64,000 nt of DNA from Paraburkholderia susongensis (GTDB taxonomy: Bacteria > Pseudomonadota > Gammaproteobacteria > Burkholderiales > Burkholderiaceae), in contig NZ_FXAT01000003.1 of NCBI RefSeq assembly GCF_900177725.1, positions 124,001-188,000 on the forward strand, written 5' to 3'. The notes under the pieces are model-generated. The model was not told the DNA's origin and did no database searches. It was given only the letters and a program-made list of their open reading frames with translations. Positions 17,348 through 27,198 of the stretch are shown in pieces. A program made the translations under genes and the position numbers. Positions within the stretch are counted from its first letter, which is position 1; each line of letters begins with the position of its first letter.

Positions 17348-18268
17348 ATGAATGCCTCCAAGACTCCCGCCCCCCCGCCCGCAACGGCAAGTGCAACCTC
17401 GGCCGACTGGCGCATCGACCGCGAACGCGCGGTCAAGCTGTTCGGCGCGCATGCGCATGACTGGCCGATCGAAATCGTCGAGGAAACCGGCTCGACCAAC
17501 GCCGACCTGATGGCCCACGTGAAGGCGCTGCCGAAGAAAACCGGCGCGCTGCCGCGGCCGATCGTGCGGGTCGCGTATCTGCAAACAGCCGGGCGCGGCC
17601 GCCGTGGCCGCCCGTGGTATGCGGAGCCGGGCAATGCGCTGCTGTTTTCGGTGGCGTGCGTGCTGCCGCGCCCGCTCGAAGGGCTCGCGGGGCTGAGCCT
17701 CGCGGTGGGCGTCGCGCTCGTCGACGGGCTGCGCTCGCTGCCAGTCGCCGGTCCCGGCCAGATCGCACTGAAGTGGCCGAACGACGTGCTGCTCGAAGGC
17801 GACAAGCTCGCCGGCATCCTGATCGAAACCGCATGGAGCACCGACGACGCGAGCGCCGTCGTGATCGGCATCGGCACCAACGTGAAGGGTGCGGACGAAC
17901 TCGCGGCCAGGGTCGGCGCGCTCAACGCCGAGGTGCCGCCGCAGGTGCGCGGCACGGTCCCCACCGCGCTGCAGCGCGCGCTGCCCAACGCCAACCTGAC
18001 CGATACGCTCGCCGCCGAACTGAACGCGCTCGAACCGGTGCTGCAGCGCTTCGGCGCCGAGGGCTTCGCGCCGTTCCAGCCGCGCTGGAACGCGGTGCAT
18101 GCGTACGCGGGCCGGGACGTCGTGCTGCTGGAGCAAGGCAAGGAACTGGCGCGCGGCGTGGCGGCGGGTGTCGACGAACGCGGCCAGTTGCTGCTCGATA
18201 CGGCCGCCGGCCGCCAGAGCATCGCGACCGGCGACGTGTCGCTGCGCCTCGCCGACGGTGCCGCATGA
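17348..18268 (+). CDS. birA: Biotin-[acetyl-CoA-carboxylase] ligase, lacking DNA-binding domain
   Basis: A 306-residue biotin protein ligase. It has [10 protein letters not shown], the adenylation motif [13 protein letters not shown] and [19 protein letters not shown], with a C-terminal SH3-like domain. It activates biotin and attaches it to carboxylases. The helix-turn-helix of E. coli BirA is missing, so this is a group I enzyme that should not repress the bio genes found at 52.6-57.1 kb. The start [10 protein letters not shown] was chosen over a frame-extending ATG ten codons upstream. TACAAT at 17335-17340, seven bases before this ATG, could make the mRNA nearly leaderless. The 3' end overlaps coaX by ATGA. 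Confidence 0.93.
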   Translation: MNASKTPAPPPATASATSADWRIDRERAVKLFGAHAHDWPIEIVEETGSTNADLMAHVKALPKKTGALPRPIVRVAYLQTAGRGRRGRPWYAEPGNALLFSVACVLPRPLEGLAGLSLAVGVALVDGLRSLPVAGPGQIALKWPNDVLLEGDKLAGILIETAWSTDDASAVVIGIGTNVKGADELAARVGALNAEVPPQVRGTVPTALQRALPNANLTDTLAAELNALEPVLQRFGAEGFAPFQPRWNAVHAYAGRDVVLLEQGKELARGVAAGVDERGQLLLDTAAGRQSIATGDVSLRLADGAA

Positions 18269-19227
18269 CGAAGCCCGCGCCTTATCTGCTGATCGACGCG
18301 GGCAATAGCCGGATCAAATGGGCGCTGGTGCAGCCGGACGGCAGGCCGCTCGCGACCGGCGCGCTCACGCACGACGACGCCGCGCCGTCCGGCTTGCAGG
18401 CGGATTCGGTGCCGGGTTCGCAGTCAGGCTTGCAGGCTGCGTCGCGGCATGACTCGTTGCCCGGGTCACAGCCTGGGTCACAACCTGGGTCACAACCTGG
18501 GTCACAACCTGGGTTGCAGCCTGGTTCACTGCCCACCTGGCCGGACTTGCCCGCGCCGCGAGGCGCGTGGCTCTCCAACGTCGCCGGCGCGGATGTCGCG
18601 GCGCGGATCGCCGCGCTCGTCGACGCACACTGGCCGCAACTGCCGCTCACGACGATCCGCGCGAGCGCACGGCAATGTGGCGTCACCAATTGCTACACGG
18701 CGCCGCACACGCTCGGCAGCGACCGCTGGGCAGGCATGATCGGCGCGCATGCGGCATTTCCCGGCGAACATCTGATGCTCGCGACGTTCGGCACGGCGAC
18801 GACGCTCGAAGCGTTGCGCGCGGACGGCTCGTTTGTCGGCGGATTGATTGCGCCTGGGTGGACGTTGATGATGCGCTCGCTCGGCGAGCACACCGCGCAA
18901 TTGCCGACACTCGACGCCGCGCGGGCACGCGGTCTGCTCGAGCCCGGCAGCGAGGCCGAAGCGGGCCGCCGCGGCCCGTTCTTCGCGACGGATACGCCGC
19001 GTTCGCTGTCGGCAGGCTGCACGCTCGCGCAGGCGGGACTGGTCGAGCGGATGTGGAGGGATCTGCAGGACGAGTGGCAGGTGCCGGTGCGTCTCGTGGT
19101 CAGCGGCGGCGCCGCGGACGAAGTGACAAGCGCGCTCAAAGTGCCGCATACTCGCCACGATTCGCTCGTGCTGTCCGGTCTCGCGCTGATCGCCGCCGAG
19201 GATACGGCACGGCAGAGCGACGGATAA
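18265..19227 (+). CDS. coaX: Type III pantothenate kinase with low-complexity insert
   Basis: A 320-residue CoaX, which phosphorylates pantothenate in the first step of coenzyme A synthesis. The acetate/sugar-kinase fold motifs are [14 protein letters not shown] at the N-terminus, the substrate loop [12 protein letters not shown], the ATFGTATT phosphate loop and GGLIAPG. About 40-50 residues (roughly 43-90) rich in Gly, Ser, Gln and Pro are inserted between the first strand pair and the rest. This makes the protein longer than the usual 250-270. The insert is made of tandem 12-bp repeats. The gene overlaps birA by 4 bp, so the two cofactor genes are coupled. Confidence 0.93.
   Translation: MTKPAPYLLIDAGNSRIKWALVQPDGRPLATGALTHDDAAPSGLQADSVPGSQSGLQAASRHDSLPGSQPGSQPGSQPGSQPGLQPGSLPTWPDLPAPRGAWLSNVAGADVAARIAALVDAHWPQLPLTTIRASARQCGVTNCYTAPHTLGSDRWAGMIGAHAAFPGEHLMLATFGTATTLEALRADGSFVGGLIAPGWTLMMRSLGEHTAQLPTLDAARARGLLEPGSEAEAGRRGPFFATDTPRSLSAGCTLAQAGLVERMWRDLQDEWQVPVRLVVSGGAADEVTSALKVPHTRHDSLVLSGLALIAAEDTARQSDG
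18460..18531 (+). repeat. Six tandem 12-bp repeats inside coaX
   Basis: Six units of consensus CCTGGGTCACAA run from 18460 to 18531. Three are identical (18472-18507) and three are diverged. Older copies can be traced back to about 18388 (GGCTTGCAG and CCGGGTTCGCAG units). They encode residues about 66-89 as repeated Pro-Gly-Ser-Gln. The unit is a multiple of three, so copy changes keep the frame. Confidence 0.9.
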
Positions 19228-19383
19228 ACGGCCCCGGTCGATGTGCGGTAAGCGCGTGACCTGCGCACCGGTGAACGGCAGCGGCAGTTCGCTTGCGGAT
19301 CGATCCTGGCGGCCCAACTCCAACGGCCCGATCCCGGCGCCTCGATCGCAGCTCGACTTCTTTCTGGATGGAAACAATCAATA

Positions 19384-19623
19384 ATGCTCCGCTGGCCGAT
19401 CGTCATTCTGATTCTTGCCAACGTGCTCGCCTTCGTCGCGGTACGCGGCGCATTCGGGCCAGCGCCCACCGCCAGCGGACGCGAGCCCAATCACCTGAGC
19501 CGGCAGGTTCATCCGGAGTGGCTAACGGTGCGGCCAGTGAGCGCTGCCGACGCGGCCGATCAGCCGATCGTCGGTGGACCGGCGCCCGAGGCGCCGATTT
19601 CGGCGTCGGCGTTGCCGCAGTAG
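19384..19623 (+). CDS. Small single-pass membrane protein, unknown
   Basis: A 79-residue protein with one N-terminal hydrophobic helix (MLRWPIVILILANVLAFVAV) and a polar, Pro/Ala-rich tail containing HPEWLTVRPVSAADAADQPI. No SPOR or other domain is present. It follows coaX after a 156-bp gap and is convergent with rfaE2. Codon use is normal for the region, which favours a real gene. Ribosome-site evidence is weak: the sequence before ATG reads GGAAACAATCAATA. I do not recognise a function. Confidence 0.65.
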   Translation: MLRWPIVILILANVLAFVAVRGAFGPAPTASGREPNHLSRQVHPEWLTVRPVSAADAADQPIVGGPAPEAPISASALPQ

Positions 19624-19674
19624 CGAAGTGTGTGACGGCGCGCGCGTGAGCTTAGGTTTGCGCAATCGGCTTTA

Positions 19675-20157
19675 TCAGCCCTGCGCGCGCACCTTCTTCA
19701 ATAGCGCGGTCGTCGAGCGCTCATGCTCGAACGGGATCGCCAACGCCTTGCCGCCCCAGCCGCGCACGATCGCCGATTCGGGCAGCGTGTCCATGTCGTA
19801 GTCGCCGCCCTTCACGAGCACGTCCGGCCGCAGCGCCGAAATCAGCTCGACGGGCGTTTTTTCGCCGAAGCCCACGACGTAATCGACGCTCTCGAGCGCC
19901 GCCAGCAACGCCATGCGGTCGGCTTCGTTGTTGATCGGCCGGTCGTCGCCCTTGCCGAGCATGCGCACCGACGCATCGCTATTCACGCCCACGATCAGGC
20001 AGGCGCCCAGCGCTTTCGCATCGGCCAGATAGGTCACGTGTCCGCGATGCAGGATATCGAATACGCCGTTCGTGAACACGACCGGCGCGTTCAACGAGGA
20101 ACGCAGTTTCACCAGGGCATCGCGCGTAAGAATCTTGCGTTCGAAAATAGCGGCCAT
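19675..20157 (-). CDS. rfaE2: D-glycero-beta-D-manno-heptose 1-phosphate adenylyltransferase
   Basis: A 160-residue nucleotidyltransferase equal to the C-terminal domain of E. coli HldE. It makes ADP-heptose for the lipopolysaccharide inner core. The HxGH-type motif is in FTNGVFDILHRGHVTYL, followed by VKGGDYDMDTLPES and the ERSTTALLKKVR end. The kinase domain (rfaE1/hldA) is encoded separately and not in this window, as is usual in beta-proteobacteria. It is convergent with the small membrane protein and has its own leader upstream of 20157. Confidence 0.93.
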   Translation of the reverse strand: MAAIFERKILTRDALVKLRSSLNAPVVFTNGVFDILHRGHVTYLADAKALGACLIVGVNSDASVRMLGKGDDRPINNEADRMALLAALESVDYVVGFGEKTPVELISALRPDVLVKGGDYDMDTLPESAIVRGWGGKALAIPFEHERSTTALLKKVRAQG

Positions 20158-20221
20158 CGCGGAGTCGCAGAAAGAGGGAAAAAGAAAGTGCCGTCACGAT
20201 ATACGGTGGACGGCCTCAAGC

Positions 20222-20259
20222 AAAACGGTCCGGCAAGCTCGCGCCTGCCGGACCGTTTT
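20222..20259 (-). terminator. Hairpin terminator after the ferritin-like gene
   Basis: A perfect 14-bp stem, AAAACGGTCCGGCA with TGCCGGACCGTTTT, encloses a 10-nt loop. Read on the minus strand it ends in TTTTG after the gene ending at 20311. The T run is short but the stem is strong. It separates that gene from rfaE2. Confidence 0.8.
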
Positions 20260-20310
20260 GAGCATCGAGGTCACGCTGCCAACATCGCTGCCAACATCAA
20301 AACCCGACCG

Positions 20311-21189
20311 TCACGCCGGCTGCTGTTGCACCGGGTTCTGATCGGCCGCCTGCAGGCGCGCGACGACTTCCTTGCGGTAGCGGTTCAGTTCCTGCGCCGT
20401 GTTGAACGTGCGCTCGAACAGCAGCGACAGGTTGTGCAGAATGCGCTCGACCACCTTCTTTTCCCAGCCGTCGTCGAAACGGATCTGCTCGTCGAGCCAG
20501 CGCTCGAGCCATTCCGGATCGGGCAGGCGCGATTGAATCGTGTCGCGCGGAAAGAGCGCCTGGTTCACGTGCAGGTTGGTGGGATGCAGCGGCTTTTCGG
20601 TGCGGCGCGCGGACGCCATCAGCACGCCGATCTTCGCGAATGCGGCACGCGCGATGTCGCCGGTTTGCGCCATCGCCTTCTTCATGTAGCGCAGATACGC
20701 GCCGCCATGGCGCGCTTCGTCGCGCGAAATGGTTTCGTAGATGTGCTTGATGACCGGCTCGGTATGCCATTCGGCGGCACGGCGATACCAGTGATTGAGG
20801 CGGATTTCTCCGCAGAAGTGCAGCATCAGCGTTTCGAGCGGGGGCGCGGGATCGAATTCGAAGCGCACCGCGTGCAGCTCTTCCTCGGTCGGGCATAGTT
20901 CGGGCTTGAAGCGGCGCAGATATTCCATCAGCACCAGCGAGTGCTTCTGCTCCTCGAAGAACCACACGCTCATGAACGCGGAGAAATCGCTGTCGTGATG
21001 GTTGTCACGCAGAAACATTTCCGTGGCGGGTAGCGCCGACCATTCGGTGATCGCGTTCATCTTGATCGTCGCGGCCTGCTCGTCGGTCAAGAGCGATGCA
21101 TCGAATTTGTCCCAGGGAATGTCCTTCTCCATGTCCCATCGAACGGATTCGAGCGATTTATAAAGTTCCGGATAAAGCATGGTGTTCAT
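20311..21189 (-). CDS. Ferritin-like di-iron protein (acyl-ACP desaturase/R2-like)
   Basis: A 292-residue all-helical protein. Four carboxylate/histidine helices suggest a di-iron centre: AITEWSALPATEMF, FFEEQKHSLVL (ExxH), CGEIRLNHWYRR and SRDEARHGGAY (ExxH). This is the spacing seen in ferritin-like, acyl-ACP-desaturase-like oxidases. It is commonly annotated as a ferritin-like or hypothetical protein in Burkholderiaceae. Its substrate is unknown. The last 15 residues are Gln/Pro-rich. The upstream region holds a TAAAAT (21292-21297) that could be its -10 element. Confidence 0.8.
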   Translation of the reverse strand: MNTMLYPELYKSLESVRWDMEKDIPWDKFDASLLTDEQAATIKMNAITEWSALPATEMFLRDNHHDSDFSAFMSVWFFEEQKHSLVLMEYLRRFKPELCPTEEELHAVRFEFDPAPPLETLMLHFCGEIRLNHWYRRAAEWHTEPVIKHIYETISRDEARHGGAYLRYMKKAMAQTGDIARAAFAKIGVLMASARRTEKPLHPTNLHVNQALFPRDTIQSRLPDPEWLERWLDEQIRFDDGWEKKVVERILHNLSLLFERTFNTAQELNRYRKEVVARLQAADQNPVQQQPA

Positions 21190-21840
21190 AGTCCCACCCC
21201 TGTTCTGCGCATACTGTGTGTGTCTGTTGCTGCTACGTGTAGCCGTTTTGCCTGCGACGAACGAGCGTGCTGTTGGTCGGCCAAGCCTTCAATTTTACGC
21301 GGTAATCGGCCGCCCATAAGCATCGGGAAGCAAAGAAGTCCGTGCGTTCGCACAGGAGCCTGAAGCATGAATCAGGCGCTGCGCGGCCAACCGTGGGTGA
21401 GGGATACCCTTTGCCTGAGGTCGAGCCAGCCTGCGTTGGAAACCGCACCGTCCAGCCCTGCGCCGGTGGTGCCGGCGGCAAATGACGCAAGGGCGGCGAG
21501 ATTGGTTCTTTTCGGCGCGCGCCCCAAAGCCAGATAAGGCTTACACAATGATAGCACGCGGGCTTGACGGAACCTGTGACAGAGGCGGCCCGATCGCGCG
21601 ATGGGCTTGACTTCTCTCAACAAAATGGGGAATGGGGGACGGGGAATCGGCGCGAGCCTGGGACCGGAAGACAAACTCGTTTTGCGGTGATGCGTGGAGC
21701 GGCGTGTTGAGGGGTTTGCGGATCCACAAACCATCGTGACAGGGTGCGCGGATTATCCGCTCACTCTTTGCCGCAGCCGTGTCGCCGCGCTCGTCGCCAC
21801 GGCTGCGCTTGCTGCCATGGCGACCGCCCCGCCGCTCTGC
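21190..21840. other. 650-bp intergenic region, no gene recognised
   Basis: Six-frame reading shows only short Arg/Pro-rich frames with no family resemblance. On the minus strand TAAAAT at 21292-21297 lies about 95 bp before the ferritin-like start, with a weak TTATGG 16 bases upstream. No tRNA, RNase P, SRP or tmRNA signature was found. Convergence is absent because both flanking genes are on the minus strand, so this is a long leader or holds an unrecognised RNA. Confidence 0.5.
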
Positions 21841-22638
21841 TTAAAGCGATTTTTTCGGAGCCGATGCGCTCGCGCCCTCGTCGGCCGCACGCTTGGCCGA
21901 CGTCGATGCACGCTTCGCGGCCGGCCGCCTGGCCGCGGGCTTCGCGCCTTGCGCACCGGCGTCTGGCGCGTCCGGCGCGTCGGCGGCGCCCGTCGATGCC
22001 GCCGTGCCTTGCGTACCTCCGCCGGCCGCCGCGGCCGCGACTCCTGGCTGCGTCATCGCGAACTGCGCGATCTGGTTGAACTGCGATTGCAGCAGATTCC
22101 ACCACGCGGAGGCATCAAACGGTGGCGCCGCGGGCGTTTCCTCTCCGTTGTCGGCGGCGGGAGCCGCGCTCTGCGACGCCGGCTCGGCCGGCTCTGACCA
22201 ACCGGGCGCGGGCGCAGGGCTCGGTGCGGGATTTGGCGCAAAGCCCGGCGCATGCCCCGGCGCGGCAGGCGACGCTGCCGGCTGCGCCATCGACGACTGC
22301 GCGAACGCGCCAAAAGCGCGCAAGGTCGCAAGCGTCGCGCGCTGCACTTCGAGCGCCTGGATCGCCGACTGCAGCATGCTCAGATTCAGCTTCAGCCATT
22401 GCTCGACCGCGCGCATGTCGGTGATGCGCTTGTCGAGTTCCTCGACGTTGGTGAGCGGCGCCATCATGTCGGACATCATCGACAGCGAAGGGCTGAGGCC
22501 ACTGCCCTGCTGCGTACCGGACAACGCGGAGCCGAACGGCGACAGCCGCATCATGCCCCACATGCGATCGAGCATTTCAGCGGGCGGAAACCCCGGGAAG
22601 CCGGGAAAGGGCGGCGTGGAGCCAGTCGTGTCGGTCAT
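21841..22638 (-). CDS. phaM: PhaM family polyhydroxybutyrate granule protein
   Basis: A 265-residue protein with a conserved N-terminal half ([20 protein letters not shown], a methionine-rich helix, then [21 protein letters not shown]), a Pro/Ala linker, and a Lys/Arg/Ala-rich tail of the PAAKRAS type. PhaM is known to activate PHB synthase PhaC and to tether granules to the nucleoid through the basic tail. Both features are present here. The Ala/Pro/Gly linker is low-complexity. No pha biosynthesis genes are in the window. Confidence 0.82.
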   Translation of the reverse strand: MTDTTGSTPPFPGFPGFPPAEMLDRMWGMMRLSPFGSALSGTQQGSGLSPSLSMMSDMMAPLTNVEELDKRITDMRAVEQWLKLNLSMLQSAIQALEVQRATLATLRAFGAFAQSSMAQPAASPAAPGHAPGFAPNPAPSPAPAPGWSEPAEPASQSAAPAADNGEETPAAPPFDASAWWNLLQSQFNQIAQFAMTQPGVAAAAAGGGTQGTAASTGAADAPDAPDAGAQGAKPAARRPAAKRASTSAKRAADEGASASAPKKSL

Positions 22639-22696
22639 GCTTGTCGCCTCAATGCTTGAAGATGTCGGGCGCGCGGAGCCGCGCGAGTTGTTTCGA

Positions 22697-23587
22697 TCAT
22701 ACCGTGCGGGGCGGTGGATCAGGGGGCTCGTCCCCGGACGCTCCCCGCCACGGATCGCCCGCGCCGAAATCCGGCGCGCGCCGCTCGCGCAGCGAACTCA
22801 GCCCCTCTCGCACGTCTGGCCCCGCAAAGCCCATGAATTCGAGCGCAAGCGACGTATCGAACGCCGGCCCCGCCGTGCGCAGCCAGTTGTTCAGCGCGTA
22901 CTTGGTCCAGCGGATCGCCGTCTGCGAGCCGTCGGCGAGTTTGCGCGCGACTTCGAACGCCTTGGGCAGCAGATCGTTTTCGTCGACGGCGAGCGACACG
23001 AGGCCGATGCGCTCCGCTTCCTCGCCGCTCACCGGCTCACAGAGCATCAGGTAATACTTGGCCTTCGCCATCCCGCACAACAGCGGCCAGACGATCGCCG
23101 CATGATCGCCCGCGGCGACGCCAAGACGCGTATGGCCGTCGATGATGCGCGCCGTCTTCGCCGCGATCGAAATATCGGCGAGCAGGCCGGCGACGAGGCC
23201 CGCGCCAACCGCGGGGCCGTGCATCGCCGAGACGATCGGCTTGCCGCAATTGATGACGTTGTAGACGAGGTCGCGCGCCTCGCGCCATACCCGCGCGCGT
23301 ACCTCGAAGTCGTTCGCCATGTCTTCGACGAGTTGCAGGTCGCCGCCCGCCGAAAAGCCCTTGCCTTCGCCGCGAATGATCGCGACGCGCGTGTCGGGAT
23401 CGCGGTCGATGTCGCGCCAGATCTCGGCGAGTTCGTAGTGCATGCGCGCATTCGCGGTGGCGAGAGCGCTGCGGTTCGCGCCCTCGCCGCTCATCACGAT
23501 TTCGAGCACGCCATGCGGATGGCGATGCAACTGAAGCGAGCGGTAGTGGGCGTAATAGGCGTCGTTACGGTGAGGTGCGTCGGACAT
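22697..23587 (-). CDS. Enoyl-CoA hydratase/isomerase family protein
   Basis: A 296-residue crotonase-fold protein. The oxyanion-hole segments are [14 protein letters not shown] and [21 protein letters not shown]. The second has Asp/Ala-rich residues instead of the usual catalytic Glu pair, so the reaction may be isomerase or hydrolase rather than standard hydration. The C-terminal part reads [12 protein letters not shown]. The start [10 protein letters not shown] was chosen because family alignment begins soon after. A neighbouring ligand-binding protein ends 64 bp upstream on the same strand. The substrate is unknown. Confidence 0.85.
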   Translation of the reverse strand: MSDAPHRNDAYYAHYRSLQLHRHPHGVLEIVMSGEGANRSALATANARMHYELAEIWRDIDRDPDTRVAIIRGEGKGFSAGGDLQLVEDMANDFEVRARVWREARDLVYNVINCGKPIVSAMHGPAVGAGLVAGLLADISIAAKTARIIDGHTRLGVAAGDHAAIVWPLLCGMAKAKYYLMLCEPVSGEEAERIGLVSLAVDENDLLPKAFEVARKLADGSQTAIRWTKYALNNWLRTAGPAFDTSLALEFMGFAGPDVREGLSSLRERRAPDFGAGDPWRGASGDEPPDPPPRTV

Positions 23588-23651
23588 GGTGAGCGATCCA
23601 TCGGTTGGTGTGGCCCGGTGCTGAGGCGTGCTGCTGTGCTGTACTGCGGTT

Positions 23652-24914
23652 TCAATGCGGCTGATAAACCCACTTCCCATTGCTGATCTCGACCATCACC
23701 CGCGCACGCTGATCGAGCCCAAGATGATCGGTCGCGCTCATGTTGACCACGCCGTTGGTATCCGCGAGACCATGCGTCGTTTCGAGCGCATCGCGCAACG
23801 CGCGGCGAAACTGTGGCGTACCCGGCGCGCCCGCCTTCAGCGCGACCGGTATCGCGTGATCGAGCAGCGCGCCCGCATCCCACGTGTACGAGCCGAACGC
23901 CGACACGCTGCCGGGCCCGTGTTGCGCCTCGAAGCGCGCGATGTAGTCGAGGGCGAGACGCCTCGCCGGATGATCCGCCGGCAACTGCGCGGCGACGAGC
24001 ACCGGGCTCGCGGGCAGGAACGTCCCGTTGCAATCGGCGCCGCACACGCGTAGGAAGTCGTTGTTGCCGACGCCGTGATTGTGATAGATCAGCCCTTTGT
24101 AGCCGCGCTCGCGCAGCGTCTTCGGCGGCAGCGCCGCGGGCGTGCCGGCCGCGCCGACCACCACCGCATCCGGATGGGTCGCGAGAATCTTGAGCACCTG
24201 GCCCGTCACGCTCGGGTCCGTGCGATTGAAGCGCTCGCTCGCCACCATGTCGATGTGATGCAGTTGCGCGAACTTCGCGACTTCCGCATAGAAAGTCTCG
24301 CCGAGCGCGTCGGCCTGGCCGATGAACGCGATGGTTTTGACGCCGTGCGCGCTCGCATGCTCGGCAATCGCCGAGGCCATCATCGCGTCGGTCTGCGGGG
24401 TCTTGAACACCCAACGGCGTTTCGCGTCGACCGGCTCGATGATTTTCGCGGACGACGCGAGCGAGATCATCGGCGTTTCGCCTTCGGACACCACATCGAT
24501 CATCGCGAGCGAATTCGGCGTGATCGACGAGCCGATGATCGCGTCGACGTGATTCTCCGAAATCAGCTTCTTGGTGTCCTGCACGGCCTGGGTCGTGTCG
24601 GATGCGTCGTCGAGCACGATGTACTCGACGCTCTGCCCGCCGATCTGCCTGGGCAGCAGCGCGACCGTGTCGCGCGCGGGAATGCCGAGCGACGCGGCCG
24701 GCCCGGTCAGCGACAGCACGAGACCGATCTTGACCTGCGCGAACGCCGTCAAAGGCAGCGCGCAGACGAGCGCGGCGCACAGCGTCGCGGCACGACGCGC
24801 GAAGCGCGCGGGCAACCCGCTTGCGCCGATGTTCGAGCTTGCGCTCACGTTCGCGCGCGCGGACCGCGCACGAACGCGCCGTTTTCCAGCTTCGAGGAAG
24901 TCAAATCGCGGCAT
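23652..24914 (-). CDS. Branched-chain amino acid-type ABC substrate-binding protein
   Basis: A 420-residue periplasmic-binding protein of the LivJ/Leu-Ile-Val family. A long basic N-terminus is followed by a signal segment ([16 protein letters not shown]) and the mature start [17 protein letters not shown]. Binding-site style motifs are [12 protein letters not shown] and [21 protein letters not shown] six bases before the ATG supports the start. No permease or ATPase genes lie beside it, so it is an orphan that must share a transporter or act as a sensor. The next gene downstream is an enoyl-CoA hydratase, suggesting an organic acid or aromatic substrate, which remains unproven. Confidence 0.88.
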   Translation of the reverse strand: MPRFDFLEAGKRRVRARSARANVSASSNIGASGLPARFARRAATLCAALVCALPLTAFAQVKIGLVLSLTGPAASLGIPARDTVALLPRQIGGQSVEYIVLDDASDTTQAVQDTKKLISENHVDAIIGSSITPNSLAMIDVVSEGETPMISLASSAKIIEPVDAKRRWVFKTPQTDAMMASAIAEHASAHGVKTIAFIGQADALGETFYAEVAKFAQLHHIDMVASERFNRTDPSVTGQVLKILATHPDAVVVGAAGTPAALPPKTLRERGYKGLIYHNHGVGNNDFLRVCGADCNGTFLPASPVLVAAQLPADHPARRLALDYIARFEAQHGPGSVSAFGSYTWDAGALLDHAIPVALKAGAPGTPQFRRALRDALETTHGLADTNGVVNMSATDHLGLDQRARVMVEISNGKWVYQPH

Positions 24915-25089
24915 GCTGTCTCCTCACGTCGGGTTTTCGTTCTGATGTGTTGCCGATGCGTTGCTGCATTCGATCTGCCGGCCGCGCCGGCCGTGCCGGT
25001 GCGCCAGTCAGTGTAGCCGCGCGTGAGAGCAGCGGCATCGGGCGAAACCCTTTCGCGGGCAGTGCCGCACAAAAGCGGGCGCGACCGGG

Positions 25090-26085
25090 TCAGCGCGCTG
25101 CCTCATCGAGCGGCGCGATGCTCTGCTCGATCGAACCGAAAATCGACTTGCCCGCTTCGTCGAACATTTCGATCTTCACGACGTCGCCGTACTGCATGAA
25201 CCCGGTTTGCGGCGCGCCGTGCTCGATCGTTTCGAGGCAGCGTTTCTCGGCGATGCAGCAGTAGCCGCGCTTCGCATCCTTGTTCGACACCGTGCCCGAG
25301 CCGACGATCGAGCCGGCACGCAGATTGCGCGTCTTCGCCGCATGAGCGATCAGTTGACCGAAGTGAAACACCATGTCGGTGCCCGCGTCGGGCTGGCCGA
25401 CCTTTTTGCCGTTCCAGTGGACGATCATCGGCCGATGCACGCGGCCTTCGCGCCAGTGCTCGCCGAGTTCGTCGGGCGTGACCGCGACCGGCGAGAACGA
25501 GGTGGCCGGCTTGCTCTGGAAGAAGCCGAAGCCCTTCGCGAGTTCGGCGGGAATCAGATTGCGCAGCGACACGTCGTTGACGAGCGTAATCAGCCGCACG
25601 CTGCGCAGGGCCTGCTCGGGCGCCGCGCCCATCGGCACATCGCCGGTGATGACGGCGACTTCCGCCTCGAAGTCGATGCCGAACGCTTCCGACGCGCACA
25701 GCACGTCGTCTTTCGGGCCGATGAAGTCGTCGCTGCCGCCCTGGTACATGAGCGGATCGGTCCAGAATTCCGGTGGCATCTCGGCGCCGCGCGCGCGCCG
25801 CACGAGTTCGACATGGTTCACGTACGACGAACCGTCGGCCCACTGGAACGCGCGCGGCAGCGGCGCCATGCAGTCTTTCGCGTCGAATGGAAAGCTGTTG
25901 CGCGCGCGGCCGAGGTTGAGCGCGTCGTAGAGGTCGTGCAGTTGCGGCGCGTAGAAGGCCCAGTCGTCGAGCACGCGCTGCAGCGTGGGCGCAATCGCGT
26001 CGGCGATGGCCGCGGTGTGCAGGTCGCGGGACACGACGATCAGTTGACCGTCGCGCGTGCCGTCCTTCAGCGAGGCAAGTTTCAT
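25090..26085 (-). CDS. Fumarylacetoacetate hydrolase family protein
   Basis: A 331-residue FAH-superfamily hydrolase with an N-terminal cap. The metal site is indicated by FGIDFEAEVAVITGDVP (Glu pair) and the conserved Lys/Asp-rich NDVSLRNL. GSIVGSGTVSNKD and a terminal FGSIEQSIAPL complete the fold. Relatives cleave fumarylacetoacetate or 2-keto acids in aromatic breakdown. Full tyrosine-pathway neighbours are not seen. It is divergent from an IclR regulator across a 152-bp gap, and a regulator of this family beside an aromatic-catabolism enzyme is a typical pairing. Confidence 0.88.
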   Translation of the reverse strand: MKLASLKDGTRDGQLIVVSRDLHTAAIADAIAPTLQRVLDDWAFYAPQLHDLYDALNLGRARNSFPFDAKDCMAPLPRAFQWADGSSYVNHVELVRRARGAEMPPEFWTDPLMYQGGSDDFIGPKDDVLCASEAFGIDFEAEVAVITGDVPMGAAPEQALRSVRLITLVNDVSLRNLIPAELAKGFGFFQSKPATSFSPVAVTPDELGEHWREGRVHRPMIVHWNGKKVGQPDAGTDMVFHFGQLIAHAAKTRNLRAGSIVGSGTVSNKDAKRGYCCIAEKRCLETIEHGAPQTGFMQYGDVVKIEMFDEAGKSIFGSIEQSIAPLDEAAR

Positions 26086-26237
26086 AGAGCTGTGAACCGT
26101 GTGTTAGTGTCGATGGAAGGAATCTATTCTACGATGGTGAATCGGCGCGGCCCAGTTTGCGCGCCGCGCTGCTGTCGGGCGCGCCGTTACACGCGCATTT
26201 ACCCGATCACCGAACACGCTTCCCGCGCCCCTTGCTC

Positions 26238-27158
26238 ATGTCCGCCAACGCCCGCTCCGGTACGCTTCACAGCCACGCCAGCCACACCTCGCCCGATCCG
26301 CTCGACGCCGATCCGGCCGACACCGCCAGCACCGACGACGAAGCCGGCGAGCCCGGCGAGGAAAAACTGCGCTCGGGCATCCAGTCGATCGAAGTCGGCT
26401 TCAAACTGCTCGACGTGCTGACCCGCGAACCGCGCGCGATGATGCTGCGCGATCTCGCGCAGCGCGCGGGCATGAGCCCTGCGAAGGCACATCGCTATCT
26501 CGTGAGCTTTCTGCGTCTTGGCGTCGTCGCGCAGGACCCGCTGTCGGGCCGCTACGAACTGGGCGGCTTCGCGTTGCAACTGGGGCTCGCGCGGCTTGCG
26601 CGCGTCGACGGCGTGAAGCTCGCGCGCATCGCGCTCGCCGAATTGCGCGACCGGCTCGATCTGACCGTGGGCATCGCGGTATGGGGCAACCAGGGGCCGA
26701 CCATGGTGCACTGGATGGAATCGAGCTATCCGGCCAAGGCCTCGCTGAAACTCGGCGACGTGATGCCGCTGCTCAGTTCAGCGACCGGTCTGCTGTTCGC
26801 CGCCTACATGCCGCCGGGCAAAATCGCCGCGATGCTCGAACGCGAGCTGGCCGACTCGCGCCGCTCGTCGTACAGCGGCGCTCCGCGTACGCGCGAAGAG
26901 GTCGACAAGGTGCTCGACGACGTGCGGGCACACGAGGCGGCGCGCGTCGAAGGCATGCTGCTGCCGACCATCCACGCGTTCTCCATGCCGGTATTCGATT
27001 CGACCGGCGAACTCGCGCTGGGCCTCGTCGCGCTCGGCCATGAAGGCGCGTTCGATATCCGCTGGGGCGGCGAGATCGATACCACCCTGCGCGAATGCGC
27101 GCAAAAGCTCTCATACGAACTCGGGTATAGCGCCACGCCGCGCAGCGACAACGGCTGA
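26238..27158 (+). CDS. IclR family transcriptional regulator
   Basis: A 306-residue IclR protein. After a disordered, Asp/Ala-rich leader of about 45 residues comes the winged helix-turn-helix (LRDLAQRAGMSPAKAHRYLV, about residues 70-90), then the effector-binding domain with LSSATGLLFAAYMPP and a terminal LVALGHEGAFD. The start MSANARSGTL at 26238 was chosen from the shortest sensible leader. It is divergent from the fumarylacetoacetate hydrolase, so probable control of that gene and of itself is inferred. The shared region contains no clear textbook palindrome. Confidence 0.9.
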   Translation: MSANARSGTLHSHASHTSPDPLDADPADTASTDDEAGEPGEEKLRSGIQSIEVGFKLLDVLTREPRAMMLRDLAQRAGMSPAKAHRYLVSFLRLGVVAQDPLSGRYELGGFALQLGLARLARVDGVKLARIALAELRDRLDLTVGIAVWGNQGPTMVHWMESSYPAKASLKLGDVMPLLSSATGLLFAAYMPPGKIAAMLERELADSRRSSYSGAPRTREEVDKVLDDVRAHEAARVEGMLLPTIHAFSMPVFDSTGELALGLVALGHEGAFDIRWGGEIDTTLRECAQKLSYELGYSATPRSDNG

Positions 27159-27198
27159 CGCTTCGCCTCACCCATTCGCCCCACACATTCAATCGCCG

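Noticed and set aside
21190..21840. Structured RNA (6S, RNase P or SRP) in the 650-bp gap
   Set aside because: None of the conserved cores of these RNAs is present.
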